From assembly GCF_001280515.1 (NCBI RefSeq), contig NZ_LBIQ01000030.1, positions 1,630,501-1,694,500 on the forward strand: a DNA stretch of 64,000 nt, in the 5' to 3' direction. The translations under genes were made by a program, and so were the position numbers. The notes beneath the pieces are model-generated. The model was not told the origin of the DNA and made no database searches. It was given only the letters and a program-made list of their open reading frames with translations. Of this stretch, positions 1 through 9,300 are shown piece by piece. Source of the DNA: Mangrovimonas sp. ST2L15. Its GTDB lineage: Bacteria > Bacteroidota > Bacteroidia > Flavobacteriales > Flavobacteriaceae. How positions within the stretch are numbered: the first letter of the stretch is position 1; the number at the start of each line of letters is the position of its first letter.

Positions 1-1693
1 AATGATATTCTTGATTTTGTGATAAATCAACGTCATTCAAAATTTCTTTTCCTGTAATGTCATATAATGATACCTGCTGAAGGGTCAAATAATTTGGGTT
101 TTTAATGATGATTTCAGATGTTGTTTGGTTATGAAAAACTACAATTGAATTTGAAATGGGTTCATCCATGCTTAGTGCTTCTTGAGTGAATGTAATTTCA
201 AAACGATCGTTATAATTTTCTGCGTTTATCATTAATTCAAGGTTTTGCTCCCTTAAGTTTACATAAGAATCTGTCAACATATCATGTAAATAAATGGGCT
301 GTACCTCATCAAAATTCTGTACATCAAAAATTCGAAAGCGAATGAGTTGTTGGCTATTTGATTTTACTATTAAGGGAATATGCAAGTCCTGATCAAAATT
401 ATATGCTTGGATGCAGTAGGGATCGTTATTCCAAGTCCAGTGAGCATCTGAACTAAGGAATTCAGGACTTTTTGCTTCCAATCCATAGTCAAATCCACTG
501 CTTGCACTTTCATGGAAATTCATCAATAGTTGTCTTGTATGGGTGTCGTTGAAATCAACATTAATTCGGAATCTTTGATAGTCACCTGGTACGATAGTCA
601 AACCATTTTCATCATAACTTATTGGGGTTGAATTGGTCAGGTTGGTGTCAGACTCTTGATTTCTAAAAAAGAAACTGTTGCCATCAGATTCTTTAACAAA
701 ATCCCTGTGGGCATTTTTAAAATAAGCTACTCCGGTGGAGCCTGTTTTCCCTTCTACCATAAATCCCTGTCCTATGGGGATGTACCTTTTAGCAATTTTG
801 TTGCCTGATCCTGCTGGAAAATTAGTTGGTATACCATTGCTTAAATAGGTGGTGAAAGCAGCGGGGGTGAAGGAATCTACAAGACCATCAGAAGAAATAG
901 TATAAGAAGCATAGCCACCCACATAATCGCTTAAAAAATGGGAGGTAGCCCCGGGAGCTTGTTCCCAATAGTACAGATATCCTGTTATGGCATTTTGATT
1001 GTCAGTATCCCAAATAAAATCTCTTGCGTCTAAAGCAGATGGATATGGATTGCCTACCAGAGTTAGTTGTTCAGCTAAAACACTAGTGGAAATTGTTCCG
1101 GAATTTGGTTTTCCTCTGAAGTCATACATTTGGTTGTTTCCAGACCCGTTAGTTCCTTTCATTGTAAAACCATAGGCTGTAGCAACATCCCCACTGTCAC
1201 CAACATAATCCCATTCACTGTATGCCGTTCCTGGGTCAAATTTCCATATCCAGTAATTTGAAATTACTAAAGGACTGGAAGTACCATCATAACCAGAGGT
1301 AAAGGATGCTGGTGCACTTGTTATAGGAGCGCTCATCACCTCATAAATATTATTATTGGGCCTAAATGGTCTATTACCAACGGAATTGGCTAGAGTATTA
1401 CCTACAGGTGAACACCAATAGTTATAAGCATATTCATTGACAGTGCCCCATTGGCAGACACTTAAAAGTCCTGTGCCAGAATTGCCAACTGTCCCTGTTC
1501 CTTGAAGAAGTTGTGCTTCATCTCTTAGGTAAAAAAGTGCCGTTGATTCCTGAATATTTACTTGGTCATTTACAAAAACCACCACGTCTGAGGCATATAC
1601 ATAGGCATTATTTCTTATCGTAAGCTGAGCATACCCGCCAAAATTTAGTAAAACAAAGAGAAAGAGTATGAAGTAGTTGCTTCTCATAAACAT
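1..1693 (-). CDS. Partial T9SS-secreted surface protein (C-terminus off window)
   Basis: The reading frame is open from ATG at 1693 to the window edge (about 564 codons); a second in-frame ATG lies two codons later. The N-terminus is a signal peptide ending near YAQ. The body is a long Asn/Gly/Ser-rich extracellular region with no catalytic motif I recognise; it contains NPYPSALDA and short aromatic-rich segments of the kind seen in flavobacterial exported proteins. The last visible residues (SIVVFHNQ... VSLYDITGKEIL) match the start of a type A T9SS C-terminal sorting domain, so the protein is probably exported through the type IX machinery and cell-surface attached or released. The stop codon lies outside the window. 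The precise role is unknown. Confidence 0.8.
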   Translation of the reverse strand, partial: MFMRSNYFILFLFVLLNFGGYAQLTIRNNAYVYASDVVVFVNDQVNIQESTALFYLRDEAQLLQGTGTVGNSGTGLLSVCQWGTVNEYAYNYWCSPVGNTLANSVGNRPFRPNNNIYEVMSAPITSAPASFTSGYDGTSSPLVISNYWIWKFDPGTAYSEWDYVGDSGDVATAYGFTMKGTNGSGNNQMYDFRGKPNSGTISTSVLAEQLTLVGNPYPSALDARDFIWDTDNQNAITGYLYYWEQAPGATSHFLSDYVGGYASYTISSDGLVDSFTPAAFTTYLSNGIPTNFPAGSGNKIAKRYIPIGQGFMVEGKTGSTGVAYFKNAHRDFVKESDGNSFFFRNQESDTNLTNSTPISYDENGLTIVPGDYQRFRINVDFNDTHTRQLLMNFHESASSGFDYGLEAKSPEFLSSDAHWTWNNDPYCIQAYNFDQDLHIPLIVKSNSQQLIRFRIFDVQNFDEVQPIYLHDMLTDSYVNLREQNLELMINAENYNDRFEITFTQEALSMDEPISNSIVVFHNQTTSEIIIKNPNYLTLQQVSLYDITGKEILNDVDLSQNQEYH

Positions 1694-1731
1694 GATGTTT
1701 TCAATTCATCAATATAATTAGATAGGAAAAG

Positions 1732-1789
1732 AGGATACATAAGAGAATTTCCTTGGCCTAAGATAAAGACCATTATACTTATGTATCCT
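1732..1789 (-). terminator. 12-bp inverted repeat with 34-nt loop, possible terminator
   Basis: AGGATACATAAG at 1732-1743 is perfectly complementary to CTTATGTATCCT at 1778-1789. It lies 49 nt past the stop of the head-repeat gene (minus strand) and just before the partial gene. On the minus strand the second arm is followed by CTCTTTTCC, a weak U-rich tail. The loop is long for a simple intrinsic terminator, so a different regulatory role is possible. Confidence 0.4.
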
Positions 1790-1837
1790 TCAATCCCAGT
1801 TGGCAGTGTGGTTATTCTGCCATGATTAAAATTGCTA

Positions 1838-4354
1838 TTAATCGGTTTTGGTTGGCTCATTAGAAGCGCTGGTGTTAGTTGTGTTTTGCAATTGTAATTG
1901 AACTAGAATGTTTTGAATGCTTTCTTCCATGTTTAGGACCTGAGCTTGTAATTGATCATTTTTCTCCAAAATGAGTGTTTGCGACTCTTTGAGTTTTTTG
2001 ATCTCTTCTTGTTGAGTGGCAATTTGCTGTTGCTGTTCCTTAATGGCTTGAGTTAAGAGAGAAATAAAATCATTGTATCTTAAACTTATTCTACCTTGGT
2101 CATCTTTTGTAAGAAACCCTTGGTCATCATAGCCTAAATCAAGGAGAACATGCTCTACTTCTTGAGCAATAAAGCCCATTTCTCGAGTTTGCTTCTCATT
2201 ATTTTTTCTAATATAATCTACAGGTCTTAATTTAGTAAGCATATCCAAACCATAGGGTAGATCTCGCACATTTGACTTCCAAATGTTATCTGAAGTAATA
2301 GACCATGCTACTTGTATGCCAGCGTAAGTAATGCTGGTATTTCCTATACGAACTTGATGAATGCCTGTTGCATTGGGAACTTGTGCATAGCTTCCTATGC
2401 CTATATTATTGTTTCCACTCGTTAATTGAGATAACGCTTGCAACCCAATGGCAACATTATTGTTTCCTGTTTGGGCATTATTTAAAGCTTCATAGCCAAT
2501 AGCCGTATTTCTATTGCCTCCTGTATTAGCATTTAAAGCACTATGACCTACAGCAACATTACCTATGGAGCCTACATTACTTTCTAGAGCAAGGGCTCCT
2601 ATGGCAACATGGAAATCTCCTGTGGTATTAGAGTTGAGAGCGAGATAACCTAAAGCCGTGTTTTGGTATCCTACTGTATTGTAGCGTAAAGAATTATGTC
2701 CCACAGCTGTATTCTCATTACCACTCGTGTTAGCATTCAAGGCATTTGTCCCAACCGACGTGTTGTTGCTTCCATCTGAATTGTTTTGCAAACCACCTCT
2801 ACCTAAACTTGTGTTGTAACTACCCGATGTGTTGCTCTCTAAGGTACGAGCACCAACTCCCGTGTTTTGAGTTCCTGTCGTATTATTTTGCAATGCATAA
2901 ACACCGGTGGCAGTATTAGCTCCACCAGTTGTGTTCATAAGGGCTTGATATCCTGTAGCCGTATTGTTATTTCCGGTTGTATTTAAGAGCAGTGCATTGG
3001 TACCAATAGCAGTATTATTAGTTCCTGTAGTATTGGCGTTTAAAGAACTATAGCCTACAGCTACATTGCCATCAACTGTATTATTTTCTAACGAACCAGA
3101 ACCTACAGCTGTATTGTTATTATCTGTATTGTTTGAATTTAGCGCATTGTACCCTAAAGCTGTATTATCATTTCCACTCGTGTTAGCATTCAAGGCATTT
3201 GTCCCAACCGACGTGTTATTGCTTCCATCTGAATTGTTTTGCAAACCACCTCTACCTAAACTGGTGTTGTAACTACCCGATGTGTTGCTCTCTAAGGTAC
3301 GAGCACCAACTCCCGTGTTTTGAGTTCCTATCGTATTATTTTGTAGTGCAAAAGCACCGGTGGCAGTATTAGCTCCACCAAATGCGTTCATAAGGGCTTG
3401 ATATCCTGTAGCTGTATTGTTATCTCCGAGTGTATTTAAGAGAAGTGCATTGGTTCCAATAGCAGTGTTTCTTTCGCCACTCTGATTGGTCTTTAAGGCA
3501 CTATAGCCAACAGCTACGTTGCCATCTACTGTGTTGTTTTGTAACGCTTGTGAACCAACAGCTACATTAGTTGTCCCACTTATATTTAGTTGCAAGGTCT
3601 GATGGCCCACCGCAACATTATCAATGCCATCCATATTATTATTTAAGGCACTCCTTCCAATAGCTGTATTATAAGAACCTGTAGTATTTTCATATAAAGA
3701 TATATTACCGACTGCAGTATTGTGAGTACCGGTAGTATTAGCAAGTAATGAGAAACGGCCTATGGCTGTATTAGCAATACCAGTCGTGTTGAATTTTAAG
3801 GTCCCCACACCTATGGCTGTATTGCTGCTTCCGTCAGTATTAGCTTGCAAGGAGTTGTAACCAATCGCTGTATTTTGATTTCCTGTGGTGTTTGCCGCTA
3901 AAGAATTAAATCCAATACCAATATTGCGATTATCTGAACCATCATCAATGGCTCCTGCATTGATTCCTAAAAATATGGAAGATCCATTATTAGTGCCATC
4001 ACTATCGGATTTACCGTCCAATAAGTCATTAATTTGTTTGGCTCCGGTAATAGATATCCAATTAGTTGCTGCATTATCCCAATAGTAAAGACCCTTAGAA
4101 GGAGACCCATTTCCTGTGACAAATACTAACATACCATCTTGATCTGCTGTAGGATTTGGGGATGGAAAATTATCCACCCTAGGAATAAGAATACCATCTG
4201 TATTGACTGGAGTTGCCGTATTGGATGAGGAAATGTGCAAGGAAGCTTTGGGGTCGGTATTTCCTATACCTACCTGGGCAACTATAAAAGAAGAATACAT
4301 TAGGGCTATAAATGTTACTATATAACCCCTTTTTAATGCATGTAAACCCATCAT
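1838..4354 (-). CDS. Head-repeat adhesin-like protein with S74 intramolecular chaperone/autoprotease domain
   Basis: 838 aa. A signal peptide (cleavage near IVAQ) is followed by a short N-terminal region, then about 31 repeats of 16-17 residues of the form NTAIGYxALxxNTTGxx (about residues 140-670), like YadA-type head repeats that form trimeric beta-rolls. Residues about 680-770 resemble the S74 peptidase chaperone of phage tail spikes, with TSDNIWKSN and GFIAQEVE. Ser688 and Lys693 have the five-residue spacing of the catalytic dyad. The C-terminus (about 765-825) is a Gln/Glu-rich coiled coil. In known S74 proteins this domain trimerises the fibre and then cuts itself off just before the Ser. 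Such proteins occur in Flavobacteriia as non-phage surface proteins, and I see no phage genes nearby. A TPR/HTH regulator lies directly upstream. Confidence 0.85.
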   Translation of the reverse strand: MMGLHALKRGYIVTFIALMYSSFIVAQVGIGNTDPKASLHISSSNTATPVNTDGILIPRVDNFPSPNPTADQDGMLVFVTGNGSPSKGLYYWDNAATNWISITGAKQINDLLDGKSDSDGTNNGSSIFLGINAGAIDDGSDNRNIGIGFNSLAANTTGNQNTAIGYNSLQANTDGSSNTAIGVGTLKFNTTGIANTAIGRFSLLANTTGTHNTAVGNISLYENTTGSYNTAIGRSALNNNMDGIDNVAVGHQTLQLNISGTTNVAVGSQALQNNTVDGNVAVGYSALKTNQSGERNTAIGTNALLLNTLGDNNTATGYQALMNAFGGANTATGAFALQNNTIGTQNTGVGARTLESNTSGSYNTSLGRGGLQNNSDGSNNTSVGTNALNANTSGNDNTALGYNALNSNNTDNNNTAVGSGSLENNTVDGNVAVGYSSLNANTTGTNNTAIGTNALLLNTTGNNNTATGYQALMNTTGGANTATGVYALQNNTTGTQNTGVGARTLESNTSGSYNTSLGRGGLQNNSDGSNNTSVGTNALNANTSGNENTAVGHNSLRYNTVGYQNTALGYLALNSNTTGDFHVAIGALALESNVGSIGNVAVGHSALNANTGGNRNTAIGYEALNNAQTGNNNVAIGLQALSQLTSGNNNIGIGSYAQVPNATGIHQVRIGNTSITYAGIQVAWSITSDNIWKSNVRDLPYGLDMLTKLRPVDYIRKNNEKQTREMGFIAQEVEHVLLDLGYDDQGFLTKDDQGRISLRYNDFISLLTQAIKEQQQQIATQQEEIKKLKESQTLILEKNDQLQAQVLNMEESIQNILVQLQLQNTTNTSASNEPTKTD
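2615..3520. repeat. Tandem duplication of a 453-bp nine-repeat block inside the head-repeat gene
   Basis: The block at 3068-3520 (residues 279-429) recurs at 2615-3067 (residues 430-580) with an exact 453 bp offset, which is nine 16-17 residue units (7x17 + 2x16). The stretches at about 2721-2990 and 3174-3443 are almost identical at the DNA level, while the flanks have diverged more. This points to a recent unequal exchange or a conversion event. Confidence 0.85.
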
Positions 4355-4420
4355 AATAGTTATGTTTTTTAATGACTTAGAAGGAGATGCATAAAATTGC
4401 CAAAATCATCAATGCATATC

Positions 4421-4442
4421 AATAGACAATGAATAGACAATT
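4421..4442. promoter_or_regulatory. Tandem 11-bp direct repeat upstream of the head-repeat gene
   Basis: AATAGACAATG is followed directly by AATAGACAATT, so a 10-bp word repeats at one helical turn between the regulator stop (4453) and the head-repeat start (4354). On the minus strand it precedes a weak -7-like TGATTTTG, and the TTG within the nearer repeat lies about 18 nt before it. It is a candidate operator, possibly for the adjacent HTH protein. Confidence 0.4.
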
Positions 4443-4452
4443 GCCGTAAAAG

Positions 4453-6168
4453 CTATATATTCTTAAGATAATCGGTCAAGTTGTCGCCCTTAGATAGTTC
4501 TAGTTTTTTTCGAATTCTATACCTGCTTGTGTTAACCGAGGAGGGTGAGATATTTAAAATAGTAGCAATATCTTTACTTTCAAGATTGATGCGAATCAAG
4601 GTGCATAGTTTAATGTCATAATCAGTGAGATCGGGATGACTAATTTTTAGTTTCGAATAGAATTCGGAATTAATGGTTGCAATTTTTTCGTGTAGGTTTT
4701 CGGTAAACGTGTTGGCTCTTTTTTTGTCCTCTATGGAGTCCAACAATTCTTTTATAAATAATTCCTTAGAAAAATGACCTTGCCTTTTGTATTTGGTTAT
4801 GGTGTCATTAAGGCCTTCTAACCAGCTTACATTTTGTTGTGTGCTTAGAGCAATGTTGGTGAGGTCTTGCTTTTGATTTTCTAAATCTTTGGTGAGTAAT
4901 TGGTTTCTATAGGAATGTGCAATGGCTTTTTGTTCAGCAATTTCTTTATTTTTTCTAGCCAAAGCCAAATGTTGTTTGTACTGAGAAAATAGAAAGATAA
5001 AAATACCAAGTAAAATGAGGAGGGTGCTAATTGTGATCCAAAAGCGTGTGCGATTTATTTGTTCTAGGTTAACCGTTTTTAAACGCTCATTTTCAATAAG
5101 TGCTTGATATTTATTAATAGTTTCTTCTTCCAATATACTACTCCCCAGTAGTTTGTTCTGAGTTTCTTGATGATGAAGGGAGTCTTTTTTAGCATCTAAT
5201 TTTTTGGATAAATCCAGCGCTTGCTGATAATTTTTTTCTTGTTCTGCCAGTTCTCTAGAAGTTTCTAACCAAGCCATTTCGATTTCATTACCAAATCGAA
5301 AGTTTTGTATGGTATCTAAAGAAATGGCGAGGTTGTTTAAAACCTTTTTGGCTTCAGAAACCTGATTTAACTTTAAATAGGCATTAGACAAGTAGATTCC
5401 GGAAAGTAAATGATTTCTTTTCAATCGGTCATTACCCGTCAAGGTAAATACGTTTTCATAGTTGTTCTGGTAATGTTCTTTAGCAATAGTATAGTTTCCT
5501 TGGTCATATTCAATATGTGCTATGTTTTCATTGAGAACTCCATAAAATGGATGGTTTGATATGGAAGATGTTACCATGGTCTCCTTGGCTTTTTGGAAAT
5601 ACCATAAAGCAGAATCCTTGTTGCTTTCATAATCTAAATACTGCATCCCTAAATTATTAAGGGCAGAAGCAAGTCTTAAAGGTTTCTCATGATTAGAAAT
5701 TTTTTTTACTAAAACAATCGCATCTAAATACGTTTGCTTTGCTTTTTGGTATTCTTTTAAAGCATTTTGTGATTTGGCTAATATCACATAGCTTAGACTA
5801 GTAAAAGTTGAATTAATGATATGATCAAGGTCACTGTCTAAGGCTATTTCTTTTAAAGCTAATTCTTTCGATTGCTGGTATAAGCCTAAATTAAAAAAAC
5901 GTTCTGTATGTTGATAAAGAGATCTTACCTTAAATTTTGAATCCTTGGAGGAATCTAGGTTATTTTCATATTGGATAAAATATTTAAAGTAGTTTTCAAA
6001 ATCCTTATTGTCATAGGCAATAAGTGCTAATGAATCACTTAACACAGGATTTTTTTCAATGTTATTTTGACCTGAAAGGGTTGTTAAACACATGAAAAGG
6101 GAGCATGTAAAAATACATCTTCTCACAAATTGATAGTTTTGAAATAAAAAAAAGCGTTTCAAGGACAT
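4453..6168 (-). CDS. TPR sensor/regulator with LuxR-like C-terminal HTH
   Basis: 571 aa from ATG at 6168; a TTG two codons upstream is less likely. It has a signal-anchor-like N-terminus, TPR-type helical repeats over about residues 40-330 (for example NNLGMQYLDYESNKDSALWYFQKAKE), one transmembrane helix near residues 373-395 (WITISTLLILLGIFIFLFS), a coiled coil, and a C-terminal HTH (LTDYDIKLCTLIRINLESK... SSVNTSRYRIRKKL). This layout, with extracytoplasmic TPRs and a cytoplasmic DNA-binding domain, is known from Bacteroidota one-component membrane regulators. It lies immediately upstream of the head-repeat gene on the same strand, so control of that gene is an obvious guess but unproven. 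No phospho-receiver domain is visible. Confidence 0.8.
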   Translation of the reverse strand: MSLKRFFLFQNYQFVRRCIFTCSLFMCLTTLSGQNNIEKNPVLSDSLALIAYDNKDFENYFKYFIQYENNLDSSKDSKFKVRSLYQHTERFFNLGLYQQSKELALKEIALDSDLDHIINSTFTSLSYVILAKSQNALKEYQKAKQTYLDAIVLVKKISNHEKPLRLASALNNLGMQYLDYESNKDSALWYFQKAKETMVTSSISNHPFYGVLNENIAHIEYDQGNYTIAKEHYQNNYENVFTLTGNDRLKRNHLLSGIYLSNAYLKLNQVSEAKKVLNNLAISLDTIQNFRFGNEIEMAWLETSRELAEQEKNYQQALDLSKKLDAKKDSLHHQETQNKLLGSSILEEETINKYQALIENERLKTVNLEQINRTRFWITISTLLILLGIFIFLFSQYKQHLALARKNKEIAEQKAIAHSYRNQLLTKDLENQKQDLTNIALSTQQNVSWLEGLNDTITKYKRQGHFSKELFIKELLDSIEDKKRANTFTENLHEKIATINSEFYSKLKISHPDLTDYDIKLCTLIRINLESKDIATILNISPSSVNTSRYRIRKKLELSKGDNLTDYLKNI

Positions 6169-6258
6169 AATCAATAAAGAATCTAAATATATTTAAATTC
6201 TTACAAATTATCCATGTAATGATCAATAACTTAGGTGATAAATTATCCGGTTAAAAAG

Positions 6259-6288
6259 AAACCCCGATATAAATTTATATCGGGGTTT
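6259..6288 (-). terminator. Intrinsic terminator of purL
   Basis: A perfect 15-bp palindrome (AAACCCCGATATAAA / TTTATATCGGGGTTT) lies 21 nt past the purL stop. It is followed on the minus strand by a short U-rich run. Confidence 0.8.
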
Positions 6289-6309
6289 TATGATTGTATC
6301 TAAATCAAT

Positions 6310-9300
6310 TTAAATTTTCTCAATCCATTCTCTGGCATTCACAAAAGCTTCAACCCAAGGTGAAACTTCATCTTTTCTGTTTTTTGGATAGTGTGCCCAG
6401 TTCCATTGGAATGTAGAACGCTCAATGTGAGGCATCGTTACTAAGTGACGCCCTGTTGAATCACACATCATAGCAGTGTTGTAATCCGATCCGTTTGGAT
6501 TGTGTGGGTATTCCGCGTAAGCGTATTTACCAACAATGTTGTACTGGTCTTCAGATTTTGGTAAGTTAAATTTACCTTCACCATGAGAAATCCAAACTCC
6601 TAAAGTGTTTCCTGCTAAGCTTGACAACATTACCGAGTTGTTTTCCTGAATAGTTACCGATGTAAATGCACTTTCGTGTTTATGAGAATTGTTGTGAACC
6701 ATTTTACCATGAACCTCGTGCTCAGGGTTAATCAATTCTAATTCCATCCATAACTGACAACCGTTACAAATACCAACTGAAAGTGTGTCTTCACGTTTAA
6801 AGAAGTTTTTAATCACTTCGTTCGCTTTTTCGTTGTATTTGATGGCTCCTGCCCAACCTTTAGCAGAACCTAAAACGTCAGAGTTAGAGAATCCACCAAC
6901 AGCACCTAAGAACTGAATGTCTTCAAGGGTTTCACGACCAGAAATTAAATCGGTCATGTGAACGTCTTTCACATCAAATCCGGCTAAGTACATCGCATTT
7001 GCCATTTCACGCTCAGAGTTACTTCCTTTTTCACGTAAAATCGCTGCTTTTGGTCTTGGTTTACTCGCATCGATTACCGGAAGTTTCCCTGTAAAGTGAC
7101 TTGGGAAGGTGTACTGTAATGGTTGATTTTTATAGTTGTCGTAACGGTCTTGTGCTAAGCCGTTAGCTGTTTGTTTTTGGTCTAATAAGAATGATGTTTT
7201 ATACCACATATCACGTAAACGAGATACCGTCATAGTAAATACATCAGTATTATTAATCACGCTTAGCGTGTCGCTTTCAGTTACTTTTCCAATGTTGAAG
7301 AAGTCAATGTTAGCTGCAGATAATACAGCTTCGATTGAAGCGTCTTTCGACTGAATTACTAAACCAGCATTTTCAGCAAACAACACTTTAAACGAATCGT
7401 TTTCAGCTAAAGCGGTAATATCTAATTCAGCACCTAAGTTATTATCAGCAAAACATAACTCTAATAAGGTCGTGATTAAACCACCAGAAGCTACATCGTG
7501 TCCTGCAACAATTTGTCCGTCAAGAATTAATTGTTGAATCGTGTTGAATACGTTTTTAACATATCCAGCAGATTGAACATTTGGTGTGTCGTTACCAATT
7601 TTGTTAACTATCTGTGCAAATGAACTTCCACCTAATTTAAAGTTGTCTTGTGATAAGTTGATGTAATACACATCGCCAGCACCTTTTTGGAATACAGGCT
7701 CAACCACCTTATTGATGTCGATACAATTGGCAGCCGCCGAAATAATTACCGTACCAGGAGCAATAACCTCTTCGTTAGGGTATTTTTGCTTCATTGATAA
7801 GGAATCTTTTCCAGTAGGTACGTTTATACCTAAATCAATTGCGAATTCTGAAACGGCTTCAACAGCCTCGTATAAACGTGCATCTTCACCTTCATTTTTA
7901 CAAGGCCACATCCAGTTTGCCGATAAAGACACATTTTGTAATCCATCTTTTAATGGTGCCCAGATAATGTTGGTTAAGGCTTCGGTAATCGAGTTTCTAC
8001 TTCCTGCTACCGGATTGATTAATCCAGAAATAGGCGAGTGCCCGATAGAGGTTGCGATACCTTCTTTACCTTTGTAATCTAAGGCCATCACACCAACATT
8101 GTTTAATGGAATTTGTAATGGTCCAACACATTGTTGTTTGGCTACTTTTCCACCAACACAACGGTCTACTTTATTGGTTAACCAGTCTTTAGAAGCTACA
8201 GCCTCTAATTGTAATAACTGGTCTAAATAATCGTAGAAGTTTTCTTTGTTATAAGCAACATCGGCATAATTGCGAGCTACTTTTTTGTCATGCATGTATG
8301 TTTTTGGAGAACTTCCAAACATATCATCCATGGCTAAATCCATTGGTTTGTGTCCGTTGGTTTTAGACTCAAAAGTAAAACGGTGATTACCGGTTACGTC
8401 TCCAACAGTGTACATTGGTGAACGTTCACGATCGGCAATTTTTTGTAATGTTTCAATATGTTTTTCGGCAATCACTAATCCCATACGTTCCTGAGATTCG
8501 TTACCGATAATTTCCTTATCAGATAAAGTAGGATCTCCTACAGGTAATTTATCTAAATCGATGTGTCCACCGGTTTCTTCAACTAATTCAGATAAACAGT
8601 TTAAGTGTCCACCAGCACCATGATCGTGAATAGAAACGATGTAGTTTTCATCGCTTTCAACCATACCACGAACCGCGTTAGCGGCACGTTTTTGCATTTC
8701 AGGATTCGAACGTTGTACCGCGTTTAACTCGATACCTGATTCAAACTCTCCAGTATCGGCACTTGATACCGCAGCACCACCCATACCAATACGGTAGTTT
8801 TCACCTCCAAGAATAACCACTTTATCTCCAACTTTTGGAGTTGCTTTCAGGGCTTGGTCAGCTTTACCGTAACCAATACCTCCGGCTTGCATAATTACTT
8901 TATCGAAACCTAATTTTCTGGCATCTTCTTCGTGCTCAAATGTTAATACTGAACCACAGATTAATGGCTGACCAAATTTGTTACCAAAATCTGAAGCACC
9001 ATTAGACGCTTTAATTAAGATATCCATAGGGGTTTGGTATAACCATTTACGCTCGTCCATTGCCTGTTCCCACGGACGGTTTTCTTCTAAACGCGAATAA
9101 GACGTCATATAAACTGCAGTTCCAGCTAAAGGTAAAGATCCTTTTCCTCCAGCTAAACGGTCACGAATTTCACCTCCTGAACCTGTTGCAGCACCATTAA
9201 ATGGCTCTACAGTGGTAGGGAAGTTGTGCGTTTCCGCTTTCAATGAAATAACAGATTCGAATTCTTTAGTTTCGTAAAAATCTGGTTTATCGGCAGTTTT

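Noticed and set aside
1838-4354. Short periodic repeats resembling a CRISPR-like array
   Set aside because: The 48-51 bp period is the coding repeat of one open frame, with variable rather than identical repeats and no spacers.
1-6168. Prophage remnant because of the tail-fibre-like S74 domain
   Set aside because: No other phage structural, lysis or integration genes are present, and the protein has a bacterial export signal.
7712-8077. Plus-strand frame of 121 codons within purL
   Set aside because: It is antisense to an intact, strongly conserved enzyme domain and has no supporting signals.
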